Source of the DNA: Megachile rotundata
Taxonomy: Eukaryota > Arthropoda > Insecta > Hymenoptera > Megachilidae
Assembly: GCF_050947335.1 (NCBI RefSeq)
Contig: NW_027473327.1
Location: 1,612,001 to 1,676,000 of the forward strand
Length of the DNA stretch: 64,000 nucleotides
Direction: 5' to 3'
This document shows positions 42,601 to 57,900 of the stretch, in pieces. The first letter of the stretch is position 1. Every line of letters starts with the position of its first letter. The notes under the pieces are model-generated. The model saw only the letters and a program-made list of their open reading frames with translations. It searched no databases and had not been told where the DNA came from. The translations under genes and the position numbers were made by a program.

Positions 42601-44700
42601 TGATTGTATGATTGTGACTGTATGATTGTGATTGTATGATTGTGATAGTATGATTGTGATTGTATGATTGTGATTGTATGACTGTGATTGTATGATTGTG
42701 ATTGTGCGATTGTGATTGTACGATTGTGATTGTACGATTGTGATTGTATGATTGTGATTGTATGATTATGATGGAATGATTGTGATTGCATGATTGTGAT
42801 TGTATGATTGTGAATGCATGATTTTGAATGTAGGATTGTGATTGTAAGATTGTGATTGTATGACTGTGATTGTATGATTGCGATTGTATGATTGTGATTG
42901 TATGATTATGATTGTATAATTGTGATTGTATGATTGTATTTGGGAGATTGTATTTTGGAGATTGTAATTGTATCATTGCGATTGTATGATTGTGATTGTA
43001 TGATTGTGATTGTATGATTGTGATGGTATGATTGCGATTGTATGATTGTGATTGTATGATTGCGATTGTATGATTGTGATTGTATGATTATGATTGTATC
43101 ATTGTGATTGTATGATTGTGATTGTATGATTATGATTGTGTGGTTGTGACTGTATGATTGTGATGGTATGATTGCGATTGTATGATTGCGATCGTATGAT
43201 TGTGTTTGTATGATTATGATTGTATGATTGTGATTGTATGATTGTGATTGTATGATTGCGATTGTATGGTTGTGATTGTATGATTGTGATTGTATGATTG
43301 TGATTGTATGATTGTGATTGTATGATTGTGACTGTATGATTGTGATTGTATGATTGTGATTTTGTGATTGCGATTGTATGATTGCGATTGTGTGATTGTG
43401 ATTGTATGATTGTGATTGTATGATTGTGATTGTATGACTGTGATTGTATGATTGTGATTGTATGATTGTGATTGTATGATTAGGATTGTGTGATTGTGAT
43501 AGTATGATTGTGATTGTATGATTGTGATTGTATGATTGTGATTGTATGATTGTGATTGTATGATTGTGATTGTATGATTGTGATTGTATGATTGTGATTG
43601 TATGATTGTATTTGGGAGATTGTATTTTGGAGATTGTAATTGTATGATTGCGATTGTATGATTATGATTGTATGATTGTGATAGTATGATTGTGATTGTA
43701 AGATTGTGATTGCATGACTGTGATTGTATGATTGTGATTGTATGATTAGGATTGTATGATTGTGATAGTATGATTGTGATTGTATGATTGTGATTGTATG
43801 ATTGCGATTGTATGATTGTATTTGGGAGATTGTATTTTGGAAATTGTAGTTGTATGATTGCGATTGTATGATTGTGATTGTATGATTGTGATTGTATGAT
43901 TGTGATCGTATGATTGTGATCGTATGATTCTGATTGTATGATTGTGATTGTATGGTTGTGATTGTATGATTGTGATTGTATGATTGTAATTGTATGACTA
44001 TGATTGTATGATTGTGATTGTATGATTGTGATGATTTGATTGTGATTGTATGATTGCGATATTATGATTGTGATTGTATGATTGTGATTGTATGATTGTG
44101 GTTGTATGATTGTGATTGTATGATTGTATTTGGGAGATTGTGATTGTATGATTGCGATTGTATGATTGTGATTGCGTGATTGTGATTGTATGATTGCGAT
44201 TGTATGATTGTGATTGTATGGTTGTGATTGTATGATTGTGATGGTATGATTGTGATTGTATGATTGCGATAGTATGATTGTGATTGTATGATTGTGATTT
44301 TGTGATTGCGATTGTATGATTGCGATTGTATGATTGTGATTGTATGATTGTGATTGTATGATTGTGATTGTATGACTGTGATTGTATGATTGTGATTGTA
44401 TGATTGTGATTGTATGATTAGGATTGTGTGATTGTGATAGTATGATTGTGATTGTATGATTGTGATTGTATGATTGTGATTGTATGATTGTGATTGTATG
44501 ATTGTGATTGTATGATTGTATTTGGGAGATTGTATTTTGGAGATTGTAATTGTATGATTGCGATTGTATGATTATGATTGTATGATTGTGATAGTATGAT
44601 TGTGATTGTAAGATTGTGATTGCATGACTGTGATTGTATGATTGTGATTGTATGATTGTGATTGTATGATTAGGATTGTATGATTGTGATAGTATGATTG
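42420..44700. repeat. Higher-order block R, copy 4
   Basis: L at 42939, 43611 and 43821 (GGAAATTGTAG, one more change than the other copies) and S at 44129 match 10431, 11103, 11313 and 11621 with a constant 32,508 bp offset. The block follows the P+Q copy directly here, whereas at 8.5-9.9 kb Q' lies between them, so the joint at 42.4-42.6 kb is new. Confidence 0.85.
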
Positions 44701-47700
44701 TGATTGTATGATTGTGATTGTATGATTGTGATTGTATGACTGTGATTGTATGATTGTGATTGTATGATTGTGATTGTATGATTAGGTTTGTGTGATTGTG
44801 ATAGTATGATTGTGATTGTGTGATCGTGATAGTATGATTGTGATTGTATGATTGTGATTGTATGATTGTGATTGTATGATTGTGATTGTATGATTGTGAT
44901 TGTATGATTGTATTTGGGAGATTGTATTTTGGAGATTGTAATTGTATGATTGCGATTGTATGATTATGATTGTATGATTGTGATAGTATGATTGTGATTG
45001 TAAGATTGTGATTGCATGACTGTGATTGTATGATTGTGATTGTATGATTGTGATTGTATGATTAGGATTGTATGATTGTGATAGTATGATTGTGATTGTA
45101 TGATTGTGATTGTATGATTGTGATTGTATGACTGTGATTGTATGATTAGGATTGTGTGATTGTGATAGTATGATTGTGATTGTATGATTGTGATTGTATG
45201 ATTGTGATTGTATGATTGTGATTGTATGATTGTGATTGTATGATTGTGATTGTATGATTGTGATTGTATGATTGTGATTGTATGATTGTATTTGGGAGAT
45301 TGTATTTTGGAGATTGTAATTGTATGATTGCGATTGTATGATTATGATTGTATGATTGTGATAGTATGATTGTGATTGTAAGATTGTGGTTGCATGACTG
45401 TGATTGTATGATTGTGATTGTATGATTGTGATTGTATGATTAGGATTGTATGATTGTGATAGTATGATTGTGATTGTATGATTGTGATTGTATGATTGTG
45501 ATTGTATGATTGTATTTGGGAGATTGTATTTTGGAGATTGTAATTGTATGATTGCGATTGTATGATTGTGATTGTATGATTGTGATTGTATGATTGTGAT
45601 TGTATGATTAGGATTGTGTGATTGTGATAGTATGATTGTGATTGTATGATTGCGATTGTATGATTGTGATTGTATGATTGTGATTGTATGATTGTGATTG
45701 TATGATTGTGATTGTATGATTGTGATTGTATGATTGTGATTGTATGATTGTGATTGTATGATTGTGATTGTATGATTGTGATTGTATGATTGTGATTGTA
45801 TGATTGTGATTGTATGATTGTGATTGTATGATTGTATTTGGGAGATTGTATTTTGGAGATTGTAATTGTATGATTGCGATTGTATGATTATGATTGTATG
45901 ATTGTGATAGTATGATTGTGATTGTAAGATTGTGATTGCATGACTGTGATTGTATGATTGTGATTGTATGATTGTGATTGTATGATTAGGATTGTATGAT
46001 TGTGATAGTATGATTGTGATTGTATGATTGTGATTGTATGATTGTGATTGTATGATTGTATTTGGGAGATTGTATTTTGGAGATTGTAATTGTATGATTG
46101 CGATTGTATGATTGTGATTGTATGATTGTATTTGGGAGATTGTATTTTGGAGATTGTAATTGTATGATTGCGATTGTATGATTGTGATTGTATGATTGTG
46201 ATTGTATGATTGTGACTGTATGATTGTGATTGTATGATTGTGATTGCATGATTGTGATTGTACGATTGAGATTGTATGATTGTGATGGTTTGATTGTGAT
46301 TGTATGATTGCGATATTATGATTGTGATTGTATGATTGTGGTTGTATGATAGTGATTGTATGACTGTGATTGTATGACTGTGATTGTATGATTGCGATTG
46401 TATGATTGTGATTGTCTGATTGTGGTTGTATGATTGTGATTGTATGATTGTGATTGTATGATTGTGATGATTTGATTGTGATTGTATGATTGCGATATTA
46501 TGATTGTGATTGTATGATTGCGGTAGTATGATTGTGATTGTATGATTGTGATTGTATGATTGTCATTGTATGATTATGATTGTATGATTGTGATTGCATG
46601 ATTGTGATTGCATGATTGTGATAATATGATTGCGAATGTATGATTGTGATTGTATGTCTGTGATTGTATGATTGTGATTGTATGATTGTGCTAGTATGAT
46701 TGTGATTGTAAGATTGTGATTGTATGTCTGTGATTGTATGATTGTGATTGTATGATTGTGATTGTATGATTGTGATTGTATGATTGTGATTGTATGATTG
46801 TATTTGGGAGATTGTATTTTGGAGATTGTAATTGTATGATTGCGATTGTATGATTATGATTGTATGATTGTGATAGTATGATTGTGATTGTAAGATTGTG
46901 ATTGCATGACTGTGATTGTATGATTGTGATTGTATGATTGTGATTGTATGATTAGGATTGTATGATTGTGATAGTATGATTGTGATTGTATGATTGTGAT
47001 TGTATGATTGTGATTGTATGACTGTGATTGTATGATTGTGATTGTATGATTGTGATTGTATGATTGTATTTGGGAGATTGTATTTTGGAGATTGTAATTG
47101 TATGATTGCGATTGTATGATTATGATTGTATGATTGTGATAGTATGATTGTGATTGTAAGATTGTGATTGCATGACTGTGATTGTATGATTGTGATTGTA
47201 TGATTGTGATTGTATGATTAGGATTGTATGATTGTGATAGTATGATTGTGATTGTATGATTGTGATTGTATGATTGTGATTGTATGATTGTATTTGGGAG
47301 ATTGTATTTTGGAGATTGTAATTGTATGATTGCGATTGTATGATTGTGATTGTATGATTGTGATTGTATGATTGTGATTGTATGATTTGGATTGTGTGAT
47401 TGTGATAGTATGATTGTGATTGTATGATTGTGATTGTATGATTGTGATTGTATGATTGTGATTGTATGATTGTATTTGGGAGATTGTATTTTGGAGATTG
47501 TAATTGTATGATTGCGATTGTATGATTATGATTGTATGATTGTGATAGTATGATTGTGATTGTAAGATTGTGATTGCATGACTGTGATTGTATGATTGTG
47601 ATTGTATGATTGTGATTGTATGATTAGGATTGTGTGATTGTGATAGTATGATTGCGATAGTATGATTGTGATTGTAAGATTGTGATTGCATGACTGTGAT

Positions 47701-48400
47701 TGTATGATTGTGATTGTATGATTGTGATTGTATGATTAGGATTGTATGATTGTGATAGTATGATTGTGATTGTATGATTGTGATTGTATAATTGTGATTG
47801 TATGACTGTGATTGTATGATTGTGATTGTATGATTGTGATTGTATGATTAGGATTGTGTGATTGTGATAGTATGATTGTGATTGTATGATTGTGATTGTA
47901 TGATTGTGATTGTATGATTGTGATTGTATGATTGTGATTGTATGATTGTGATTGTATGATTGTGATTGTATGATTGTGATTGTATGATTGTGATTGTATG
48001 ATTGTATTTGGGAGATTGTATTTTGGAGATTGTAATTGTATGATTGCGATTGTATGATTATGATTGTATGATTGTGATAGTATGATTGTGATTGTAAGAT
48101 TGTGATTGCATGACTGTGATTGTATGATTGTGATTGTATGATTGTGATTGTATGATTAGGATTGTATGATTGTGATAGTATGATTGTGATTGTATGATTG
48201 TGATTGTATGATTGTGATTGTATGATTGTATTTGGGAGATTGTATTTTGGAGATTGTAATTGTATGATTGCGATTGTATGATTGTGATTGTATGATTGTA
48301 TTTGGGAGATTGTATTTTGGAGATTGTAATTGTATGATTGCGATTGTATGATTGTGATTGTATGATTGTGATTGTATGATTGTGATCGTATGATTGTGAT
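44500..48400. repeat. L-rich region of 224-bp modules
   Basis: L cassettes are dense: 44521, 44913, 45291, 45515, 45837, 46061, 46131, 46803, 47069, 47293, 47475, 48007, 48231 and 48301. A spacing of 224 bp (16 units) recurs at 45291-45515, 45837-46061, 47069-47293 and 48007-48231, and 70 bp twice (46061-46131, 48231-48301). The area 46.26-47.0 kb, with CTAG at 46691, matches 48.84-49.6 kb at offsets of 2,576-2,590 bp. About 45,655-45,834 is the longest pure-consensus run I found, close to 13 identical units. Confidence 0.85.
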
Positions 48401-51400
48401 CGTATGATTCTGATTGTATGATTATGATTGTATGGTTGTGATTGTATGATTGTGATTGTATGATTGTAATTGTATGATTATGATTGTATGATTGTGATTG
48501 TATGATTGTGATGATTTGATTGTGATTGTATGATTGCGATATTATGATTGTGATTGTATGATTGTGATTGTATGATTGTGGTTGTATGATTGTGATTGTA
48601 TGATTGTATTTGGGAGATTGTGATTGTATGATTGCGATTGTATGATTGTGATTGCGTGATTGTGATTGTATGATTGCGATTGTATGATTGTGATTGTATG
48701 GTTGTGATTGTATGATTGTGATGATATGATTGTGATAGTATGATTGCGATAGTATGATTGTGATTGTATGATTGTGATTGTATGATTGTGACTGTATGAT
48801 TGTGATTGTATGATTGTGATTGCATGATTGTGATTGTACGATTGAGATTGTATGATTGTGATGGTTTGATTGTGATTGTATGATTGCGATATTATGATTG
48901 TGATTGTATGATTGTGGTTGTATGATAGTGATTGTATGACTGTGATTGTATGACTGTGATTGTATGATTGCGATTGTATGATTGTGATTGTCTGATTGTG
49001 GTTGTATGATTGTGATTGTATGATTGTGATTGTATGATTGTGATGATTTGATTGTGATTGTATGATTGCGATATTATGATTGTGATTGTATGATTGCGGT
49101 AGTATGATTGTGATTGTATGATTGTGATTGTATGATTGTGATTGTATGATTGTCATTGTATGATTATGATTGTATGATTGTGATTGCATGATTGTGATTG
49201 CATGATTGTGATAATATGATTGCGAATGTATGATTGTGATTGTATGTCTGTGATTGTATGATTGTGATTGTATGATTGTGCTAGTATGATTGTGATTGTA
49301 AGATTGTGATTGTATGTCTGTGATTGTATGATTGTGATTGTATGATTGTGATTGTATGATTGTGATTGTATGATTGTGATTGTATGATTGTATTTGGGAG
49401 ATTGTATTTTGGAGATTGTAATTGTATGATTGCGATTGTATGATTATGATTGTATGATTGTGATAGTATGATTGTGATTGTAAGATTGTGATTGCATGAC
49501 TGTGATTGTATGATTGTGATTGTATGATTGTGATTGTATGATTAGGATTGTATGATTGTGATAGTATGATTGTGATTGTATGATTGTGATTGTATGATTG
49601 TGATTGTATGACTGTGATTGTATGATTGTGATTGTATGATTGTGATTGTATGATTAGGATTGTGTGATTGTGATAGTATGATTGTGATTGTATGATTGTG
49701 ATTGTATGATTGTGATTGTATGATTGTGATTGTATGATTGTGATTGTATGATTGTGATTGTATGATTGTGATTGTATGATTGTGATTGTATGATTGTGAT
49801 TGTATGATTGTGATTGTATGATTGTGATTGTATGATTGTATTTGGGAGATTGTATTTTGGAGATTGTAATTGTATGATTGCGATTGTATGATTATGATTG
49901 TATGATTGTGATAGTATGATTGTGATTGTAAGATTGTGATTGCATGACTGTGATTGTATGATTGTGATTGTATGATTGTGATTGTATGATTAGGATTGTA
50001 TGATTGTGATAGTATGATTGTGATTGTATGATTGTGATTGTATGATTGTGATTGTATGATTGTATTTGGGAGATTGTATTTTGGAGATTGTAATTGTATG
50101 ATTGCGATTGTATGATTGTGATTGTATGATTGTGATTGTATGATTGTGATTGTATGATTTGGATTGTGTGATTGTGATAGTATGATTGTGATTGTATGAT
50201 TGTGATTGTATGATTGTGATTGTATGATTGTGATTGTATGATTGTATTTGGGAGATTGTATTTTGGAGATTGTAATTGTATGATTGCGATTGTATGATTA
50301 TGATTGTATGATTGTGATAGTATGATTGTGATTGTAAGATTGTGATTGCATGACTGTGATTGTATGATTGTGATTGTATGATTGTGATTGTATGATTAGG
50401 ATTGTATGATTGTGATAGTATGATTGTGATTGTATGATTGTGATTGTATAATTGTGATTGTATGACTGTGATTGTATGATTGTGATTGTATGATTGTGAT
50501 TGTATGATTAGGATTGTGTGATTGTGATAGTATGATTGTGATAGTATGATTGTGATTGTAAGATTGTGATTGCATGACTGTGATTGTATGATTGTGATTG
50601 TATGATTGTGATTGTATGATTAGGATTGTATGATTGTGATAGTATGATTGTGATTGTATGATTGTGATTGTATAATTGTGATTGTATGACTGTGATTGTA
50701 TGATTGTGATTGTATGATTGTGATTGTATGATTAGGATTGTGTGATTGTGATAGTATGATTGTGATTGTATGATTGTGATTGTATGATTGTGATTGTATG
50801 ATTGTGATTGTATGATTGTGATTGTATGATTGTGATTGTATGATTGTGAATGTATGATTGTGATTGTATGATTGTGATTGTATGATTGTATTTGGGAGAT
50901 TGTATTTTGGAGATTGTAATTGTATGATTGCGATTGTATGATTATGATTGTATGATTGTGATAGTATGATTGTGATTGTAAGATTGTGATTGCATGACTG
51001 TGATTGTATGATTGTGATTGTATGATTGTGATTGTATGATTAGGATTGTATGATTGTGATAGTATGATTGTGATTGTATGATTGTGATTGTATGATTGTG
51101 ATTGTATGATTGTATTTGGGAGATTGTATTTTGGAGATTGTAATTGTATGATTGCGATTGTATGATTGTGATTGTATGATTGTGATTGTATGATTGTGAT
51201 TGTATGATTGTGATTGTATGATTGTGATCGTATGATTGTGATCGTATGATTCTGATTGTATGATTGTGATTGTATGGTTGTGATTGTATGATTGTGATTG
51301 TATGATTGTAATTGTATGATTATGATTGTATGATTGTGATTGTATGATTGTGATGATTTGATTGTGATTGTATGATTGCGATATTATGATTGTGATTGTA

Positions 51401-54400
51401 TGATTGTGATTGTATGATTGTGGTTGTATGATTGTGATTGTATGATTGTATTTGGGAGATTGTGATTGTATGATTGCGATTGTATGATTGTGATTGCGTG
51501 ATTGTGATTGTATGATTGCGATTGTATGATTGTGATTGTATGGTTGTGATTGTATGATTGTGATGGTATGATTGTGATTGTATGATTGCGATAGTATGAT
51601 TGTGATTGTATGATTGTGGTTGTATGATAGTGATTGTATGACTGTGATTGTATGACTGTGATTGTATGATTGCGATTGTATGATTGTGATTGTCTGAATG
51701 TGGTTGTATGATTGTGATTGTATGATTGTGATTGTATGATTGTGATTGTATGACTGTGATTGTATGATTGTGATTGTGTGATTGCGATTGTATTATTGCG
51801 ATTGTATGATTGCGATTGTATGATTGTGATTGTATGATTGTGATTGTATGACTGTGATTGTATGATTGTGATTGTATGATTGTGATTGTATGATTAGGAT
51901 TGTGTGATTGTGATAGTGTGATTGTGATTGTATGATTGTGATTGTATGATTGTGATTGTCTGATTGTGGTTGTATGATTGTGATTGTATGATTGTGATTG
52001 TATGATTGTGATTGTATGACTGTGATTGTATGATTGTGATTGTGTGATTGCGATTGTATGATTGCGATTGTATGATTGCGATTGTATGATTGTGATTGTA
52101 TGATTGTGATTGTATGACTGTGATTGTATGATTGTGATTGTATGATTGTGATTGTATGATTAGGTTTGTGTGATTGTGATAGTATGATTGTGATTGTATG
52201 ATTGTGATTGTATGATTGTGATTGTATGATTGTGATTGTATGATTGTGATTGTATGATTGTGATTGTATGATTGTGATTGTATGATTGTGATTGTATGAT
52301 TGTGTTTGTATGATTGTATTTGGGAGATTGTATTTTGGAGATTGTAATTGTATGATTGCGATTGTATGATTGTGATTGTATGATTGTGATTGTATGATTG
52401 TGATTGTATGATTGTGATTGTATGACTGTGATTGTATGGTTGTGATTGTGCGATTGTGATTGTACGATTGTGATTGTACGATTGTGATTGTATGATTGTG
52501 ATTGTATGATTACGATTGTATGATTGTGATTGTATGATTGTGATGATTTGATTGTGATTGTATGATTGCGATACTATGATTGTGATTGTATGATTGTGAT
52601 TGTATGATTGTGGTTGTATGATTGTGATTGTATGATTGTATTTGGGAGATCGTGATTGTATGATTGCGATTGTATGATTGTGATTGCGTGATTGTGATTG
52701 TATGATTGCGATTGTATGATTGTGATTGTATGGTTGTGATTGTATGATTGTGATGGTATGATTGTGATTGTATGATTGCGATAGTATGATTGTGATTGTA
52801 TGATTGTGATTGTATGATTGTGACTGTATGATTGTGATTGTATGATTGTGATTGCATGATTGTGATTGTATGATTGAGATTGTACGATTGTGATGGTTTG
52901 ATTGTGATTGTATGATTGCGATATTATGATTGTGATTGTATGATTGTGGTTGTATGATAGTGATTGTATGATTGTATTTGGGAGATTGTGATTGTATGAT
53001 TGCGATTGTATGATTGTGATTGCGTGATTGTGATTGTATGATTGCGATTGTATGATTGTGATTGTATGGTTGTGATTGTATGATTGTGATGGTATGATTG
53101 TGATTGTATGATTGCGATAGTATGATTGTGATTGTATGATTGTGATTGTATGATTGTGATCGTATGATTGTGATCGTATGATTCTGATTGTATGATTATG
53201 ATTGTATGGTTGTGATTGTATGATTGTGATTGTATGATTGTAATTGTATGATTATGATTGTATGATTGTGATTGTATGATTGTGATGATTTGATTGTGAT
53301 TGTATGATTGCGATATTATGATTGTGATTGTATGATTGTGATTGTATGATTGTGGTTGTATGATTGTGATTGTATGATTGTATTTGGGAGATTGTGATTG
53401 TATGATTGCGATTGTATGATTGTGATTGCGTGATTGTGATTGTATGATTGCGATTGTATGATTGTGATTGTATGGTTGTGATTGTATGATTGTGATGATA
53501 TGATTGTGATAGTATGATTGCGATAGTATGATTGTGATTGTATGATTGTGATTGTATGATTGTGACTGTATGATTGTGATTGTATGATTGTGATTGCATG
53601 ATTGTGATTGTACGATTGAGATTGTATGATTGTGATGGTTTGATTGTGATTGTATGATTGCGATATTATGATTGTGATTGTATGATTGTGGTTGTATGAT
53701 AGTGATTGTATGACTGTGATTGTATGACTGTGATTGTATGATTGCGATTGTATGATTGTGATTGTCTGATTGTGGTTGTATGATTGTGATTGTATGATTG
53801 TGATTGTATGATTGTGATGATTTGATTGTGATTGTATGATTGCGATATTATGATTGTGATTGTATGATTGCGGTAGTATGATTGTGATTGTATGATTGTG
53901 ATTGTATGATTGTCATTGTATGATTATGATTGTATGATTGTGATTGCATGATTGTGATTGCATGATTGTGATAATATGATTGCGAATGTATGATTGTGAT
54001 TGTATGTCTGTGATTGTATGATTGTGATTGTATGATTGTGCTAGTATGATTGTGATTGTAAGATTGTGATTGTATGTCTGTGATTGTATGATTGTGATTG
54101 TATGATTGTGATTGTATGATTGTGATTGTATGATTGTATTTGGGAGATTGTATTTTGGAGATTGTAATTGTATGATTGCGATTGTATGATTATGATTGTA
54201 TGATTGTGATAGTATGATTGTGATTGTAAGATTGTGATTGCATGACTGTGATTGTATGATTGTGATTGTATGATTGTGATTGTATGATTAGGATTGTATG
54301 ATTGTGATAGTATGATTGTGATTGTATGATTGTGATTGTATGATTGTGATTGTATGACTGTGATTGTATGATTGTGATTGTATGATTGTGATTGTATGAT

Positions 54401-57400
54401 TAGGATTGTGTGATTGTGATAGTATGATTGTGATTGTATGATTGTGATTGTATGATTGTGATTGTATGATTGTGATTGTATGATTGTGATTGTATGATTA
54501 GGATTGTATGATTGTGATAGTATGATTGTGATTGTATGATTGTGATTGTATGATTGTGATTGTATGATTGTGATAGTATGATTGTGATTGTATGATTGTG
54601 ATTGTATGATTGTGATTGTATGACTGTGATTGTATGATTGTGATTGTATGATTGTGATTGTATGATTAGGATTGTGTGATTGTGATAGTATGATTGTGAT
54701 TGTAAGATTGTGATTGCATGACTGTGATTGTATGATTGTGATTGTATGATTGTGATTGTATGATTAGGATTGTATGATTGTGATAGTATGATTGTGATTG
54801 TATGATTGTGATTGTATGATTGTGATTGTATGATTGTATTTGGGAGATTGTATTTTGGAGATTGTAATTGTATGATTGCGATTGTATGATTGTGATTGTA
54901 TGATTGTGATTGTATGATTGTGATTGTATGATTTGGATTGTGTGATTGTGATAGTATGATTGTGATTGTATGATTGTGATTGTATGATTGTGATTGTATG
55001 ATTGTGATTGTATGATTGTGATTGTATGATTGTATTTGGGAGATTGTATTTTGGAGATTGTAATTGTATGATTGCGATTGTATGATTATGATTGTATGAT
55101 TGTGATAGTATGATTGTGATTGTAGGATTGTGATTGCATGACTGTGATTGTATGATTGTGATTGTATGATTGTGATTGTATGATTAGGATTGTATGATTG
55201 TGATAGTATGATTGTGATTGTATGATTGTGATTGTATAATTGTGATTGTATGACTGTGATTGTATGATTGTGATTGTATGATTGTGATTGTATGATTAGG
55301 ATTGTGTGATTGTGATAGTATGATTGTGATAGTATGATTGTGATTGTAAGATTGTGATTGCATGACTGTGATTGTATGATTGTGATTGTATGATTGTGAT
55401 TGTATGATTAGGATTGTATGATTGTGATAGTATGATTGTGATTGTATGATTGTGATTGTATAATTGTGATTGTATGACTGTGATTGTATGATTGTGATTG
55501 TATGATTGTGATTGTATGATTAGGATTGTGTGATTGTGATAGTATGATTGTGATTGTATGATTGTGATTGTATGATTGTGATTGTATGATTGTGATTGTA
55601 TGATTGTGATTGTATGATTGTGATTGTATGATTGTGATTGTATGATTGTGATTGTATGATTGTGATTGTATGATTGTATTTGGGAGATTGTATTTTGGAG
55701 ATTGTAATTGTATGATTGCGATTGTATGATTATGATTGTATGATTGTGATAGTATGATTGTGATTGTAAGATTGTGATTGCATGACTGTGATTGTATGAT
55801 TGTGATTGTATGATTGTGATTGTATGATTAGGATTGTATGATTGTGATAGTATGATTGTGATTGTATGATTGTGATTGTATGATTGTGATTGTATGATTG
55901 TATTTGGGAGATTGTATTTTGGAGATTGTAATTGTATGATTGCGATTGTATGATTGTGATTGTATGATTGTGATTGTATGATTGTGATTGTATGATTGTG
56001 ATCGTATGATTGTGATCGTATGATTCTGATTGTATGATTGTGATTGTATGGTTGTGATTGTATGATTGTGATTGTATGATTGTAATTGTATGATTATGAT
56101 TGTATGATTGTGATTGTATGATTGTGATGATTTGATTGTGATTGTATGATTGCGATATTATGATTGTGATTGTATGATTGTGATTGTATGATTGTGGTTG
56201 TATGATTGTGATTGTATGATTGTATTTGGGAGATTGTGATTGTATGATTGCGATTGTATGATTGTGATTGCGTGATTGTGATTGTATGATTGCGATTGTA
56301 TGATTGTGATTGTATGGTTGTGATTGTATGATTGTGATGGTATGATTGTGATTGTATGATTGCGATAGTATGATTGTGATTGTATGATTGTGGTTGTATG
56401 ATAGTGATTGTATGACTGTGATTGTATGACTGTGATTGTATGATTGCGATTGTATGATTGTGATTGTCTGAATGTGGTTGTATGATTGTGATTGTATGAT
56501 TGTGATTGTATGATTGTGATTGTATGACTGTGATTGTATGATTGTGATTGTGTGATTGCGATTGTATTATTGCGATTGTATGATTGCGATTGTATGATTG
56601 TGATTGTATGATTGTGATTGTATGACTGTGATTGTATGATTGTGATTGTATGATTGTGATTGTATGATTAGGATTGTGTGATTGTGATAGTGTGATTGTG
56701 ATTGTATGATTGTGATTGTATGATTGTGATTGTCTGATTGTGGTTGTATGATTGTGATTGTATGATTGTGATTGTATGATTGTGATTGTATGACTGTGAT
56801 TGTATGATTGTGATTGTGTGATTGCGATTGTATGATTGCGATTGTATGATTGCGATTGTATGATTGTGATTGTATGATTGTGATTGTATGACTGTGATTG
56901 TATGATTGTGATTGTATGATTGTGATTGTATGATTAGGTTTGTGTGATTGTGATAGTATGATTGTGATTGTATGATTGTGATTGTATGATTGTGATTGTA
57001 TGATTGTGATTGTATGATTGTGATTGTATGATTGTGATTGTATGATTGTGATTGTATGATTGTGTTTGTATGATTGTATTTGGGAGATTGTATTTTGGAG
57101 ATTGTAATTGTATGATTGCGATTGTATGATTGTGATTGTATGATTGTGATTGTATGATTGTGATTGTATGATTGTGATTGTATGACTGTGATTGTATGGT
57201 TGTGATTGTGCGATTGTGATTGTACGATTGTGATTGTACGATTGTGATTGTATGATTGTGATTGTATGATTACGATTGTATGATTGTGATTGTATGATTG
57301 TGATGATTTGATTGTGATTGTATGATTGCGATACTATGATTGTGATTGTATGATTGTGATTGTATGATTGTGGTTGTATGATTGTGATTGTATGATTGTA

Positions 57401-57900
57401 TTTGGGAGATCGTGATTGTATGATTGCGATTGTATGATTGTGATTGCGTGATTGTGATTGTATGATTGCGATTGTATGATTGTGATTGTATGGTTGTGAT
57501 TGTATGATTGTGATGGTATGATTGTGATTGTATGATTGCGATAGTATGATTGTGATTGTATGATTGTGATTGTATGATTGTGACTGTATGATTGTGATTG
57601 TATGATTGTGATTGCATGATTGTGATTGTATGATTGAGATTGTACGATTGTGATGGTTTGATTGTGATTGTATGATTGCGATATTATGATTGTGATTGTA
57701 TGATTGTGGTTGTATGATAGTGATTGTATGATTGTATTTGGGAGATTGTGATTGTATGATTGCGATTGTATGATTGTGATTGCGTGATTGTGATTGTATG
57801 ATTGCGATTGTATGATTGTGATTGTATGGTTGTGATTGTATGATTGTGATGGTATGATTGTGATTGTATGATTGCGATAGTATGATTGTGATTGTATGAT
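48400..57900. repeat. About 4.76-kb higher-order unit, two tandem copies
   Basis: 48.4-53.15 kb is repeated at 53.15-57.9 kb. Paired landmarks: S 48609/53383 (4,774), CTAG 49281/54041 (4,760), L 50065/54839 (4,774), L 50891/55679 and 51115/55903 (4,788), S 51451/56225 (4,774), rare TCTGAATG 51693/56467 (4,774), rare TATTATTGCG 51791/56565 (4,774), GATACTATG 52571/57331 and S 52641/57401 and 52977/57737 (4,760). Small whole-unit differences separate the copies, and the interval after CTAG (49.4-50.1 versus 54.1-54.8 kb) has been rearranged. No gene is present. Confidence 0.92.
51690..52230. repeat. 266-bp tandem dimer (19 units)
   Basis: A TCTGA.TGTGG unit at 51693 recurs at 51959, and the tract between (a TGACTG unit, several TGCGATTG units, then GATTAGG and GATAGTG) repeats with it. 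The same 266-bp dimer occurs at 56467/56733, 60093/60359 and 61031/61297, so it was made once and then carried along by the larger duplications. Confidence 0.85.
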
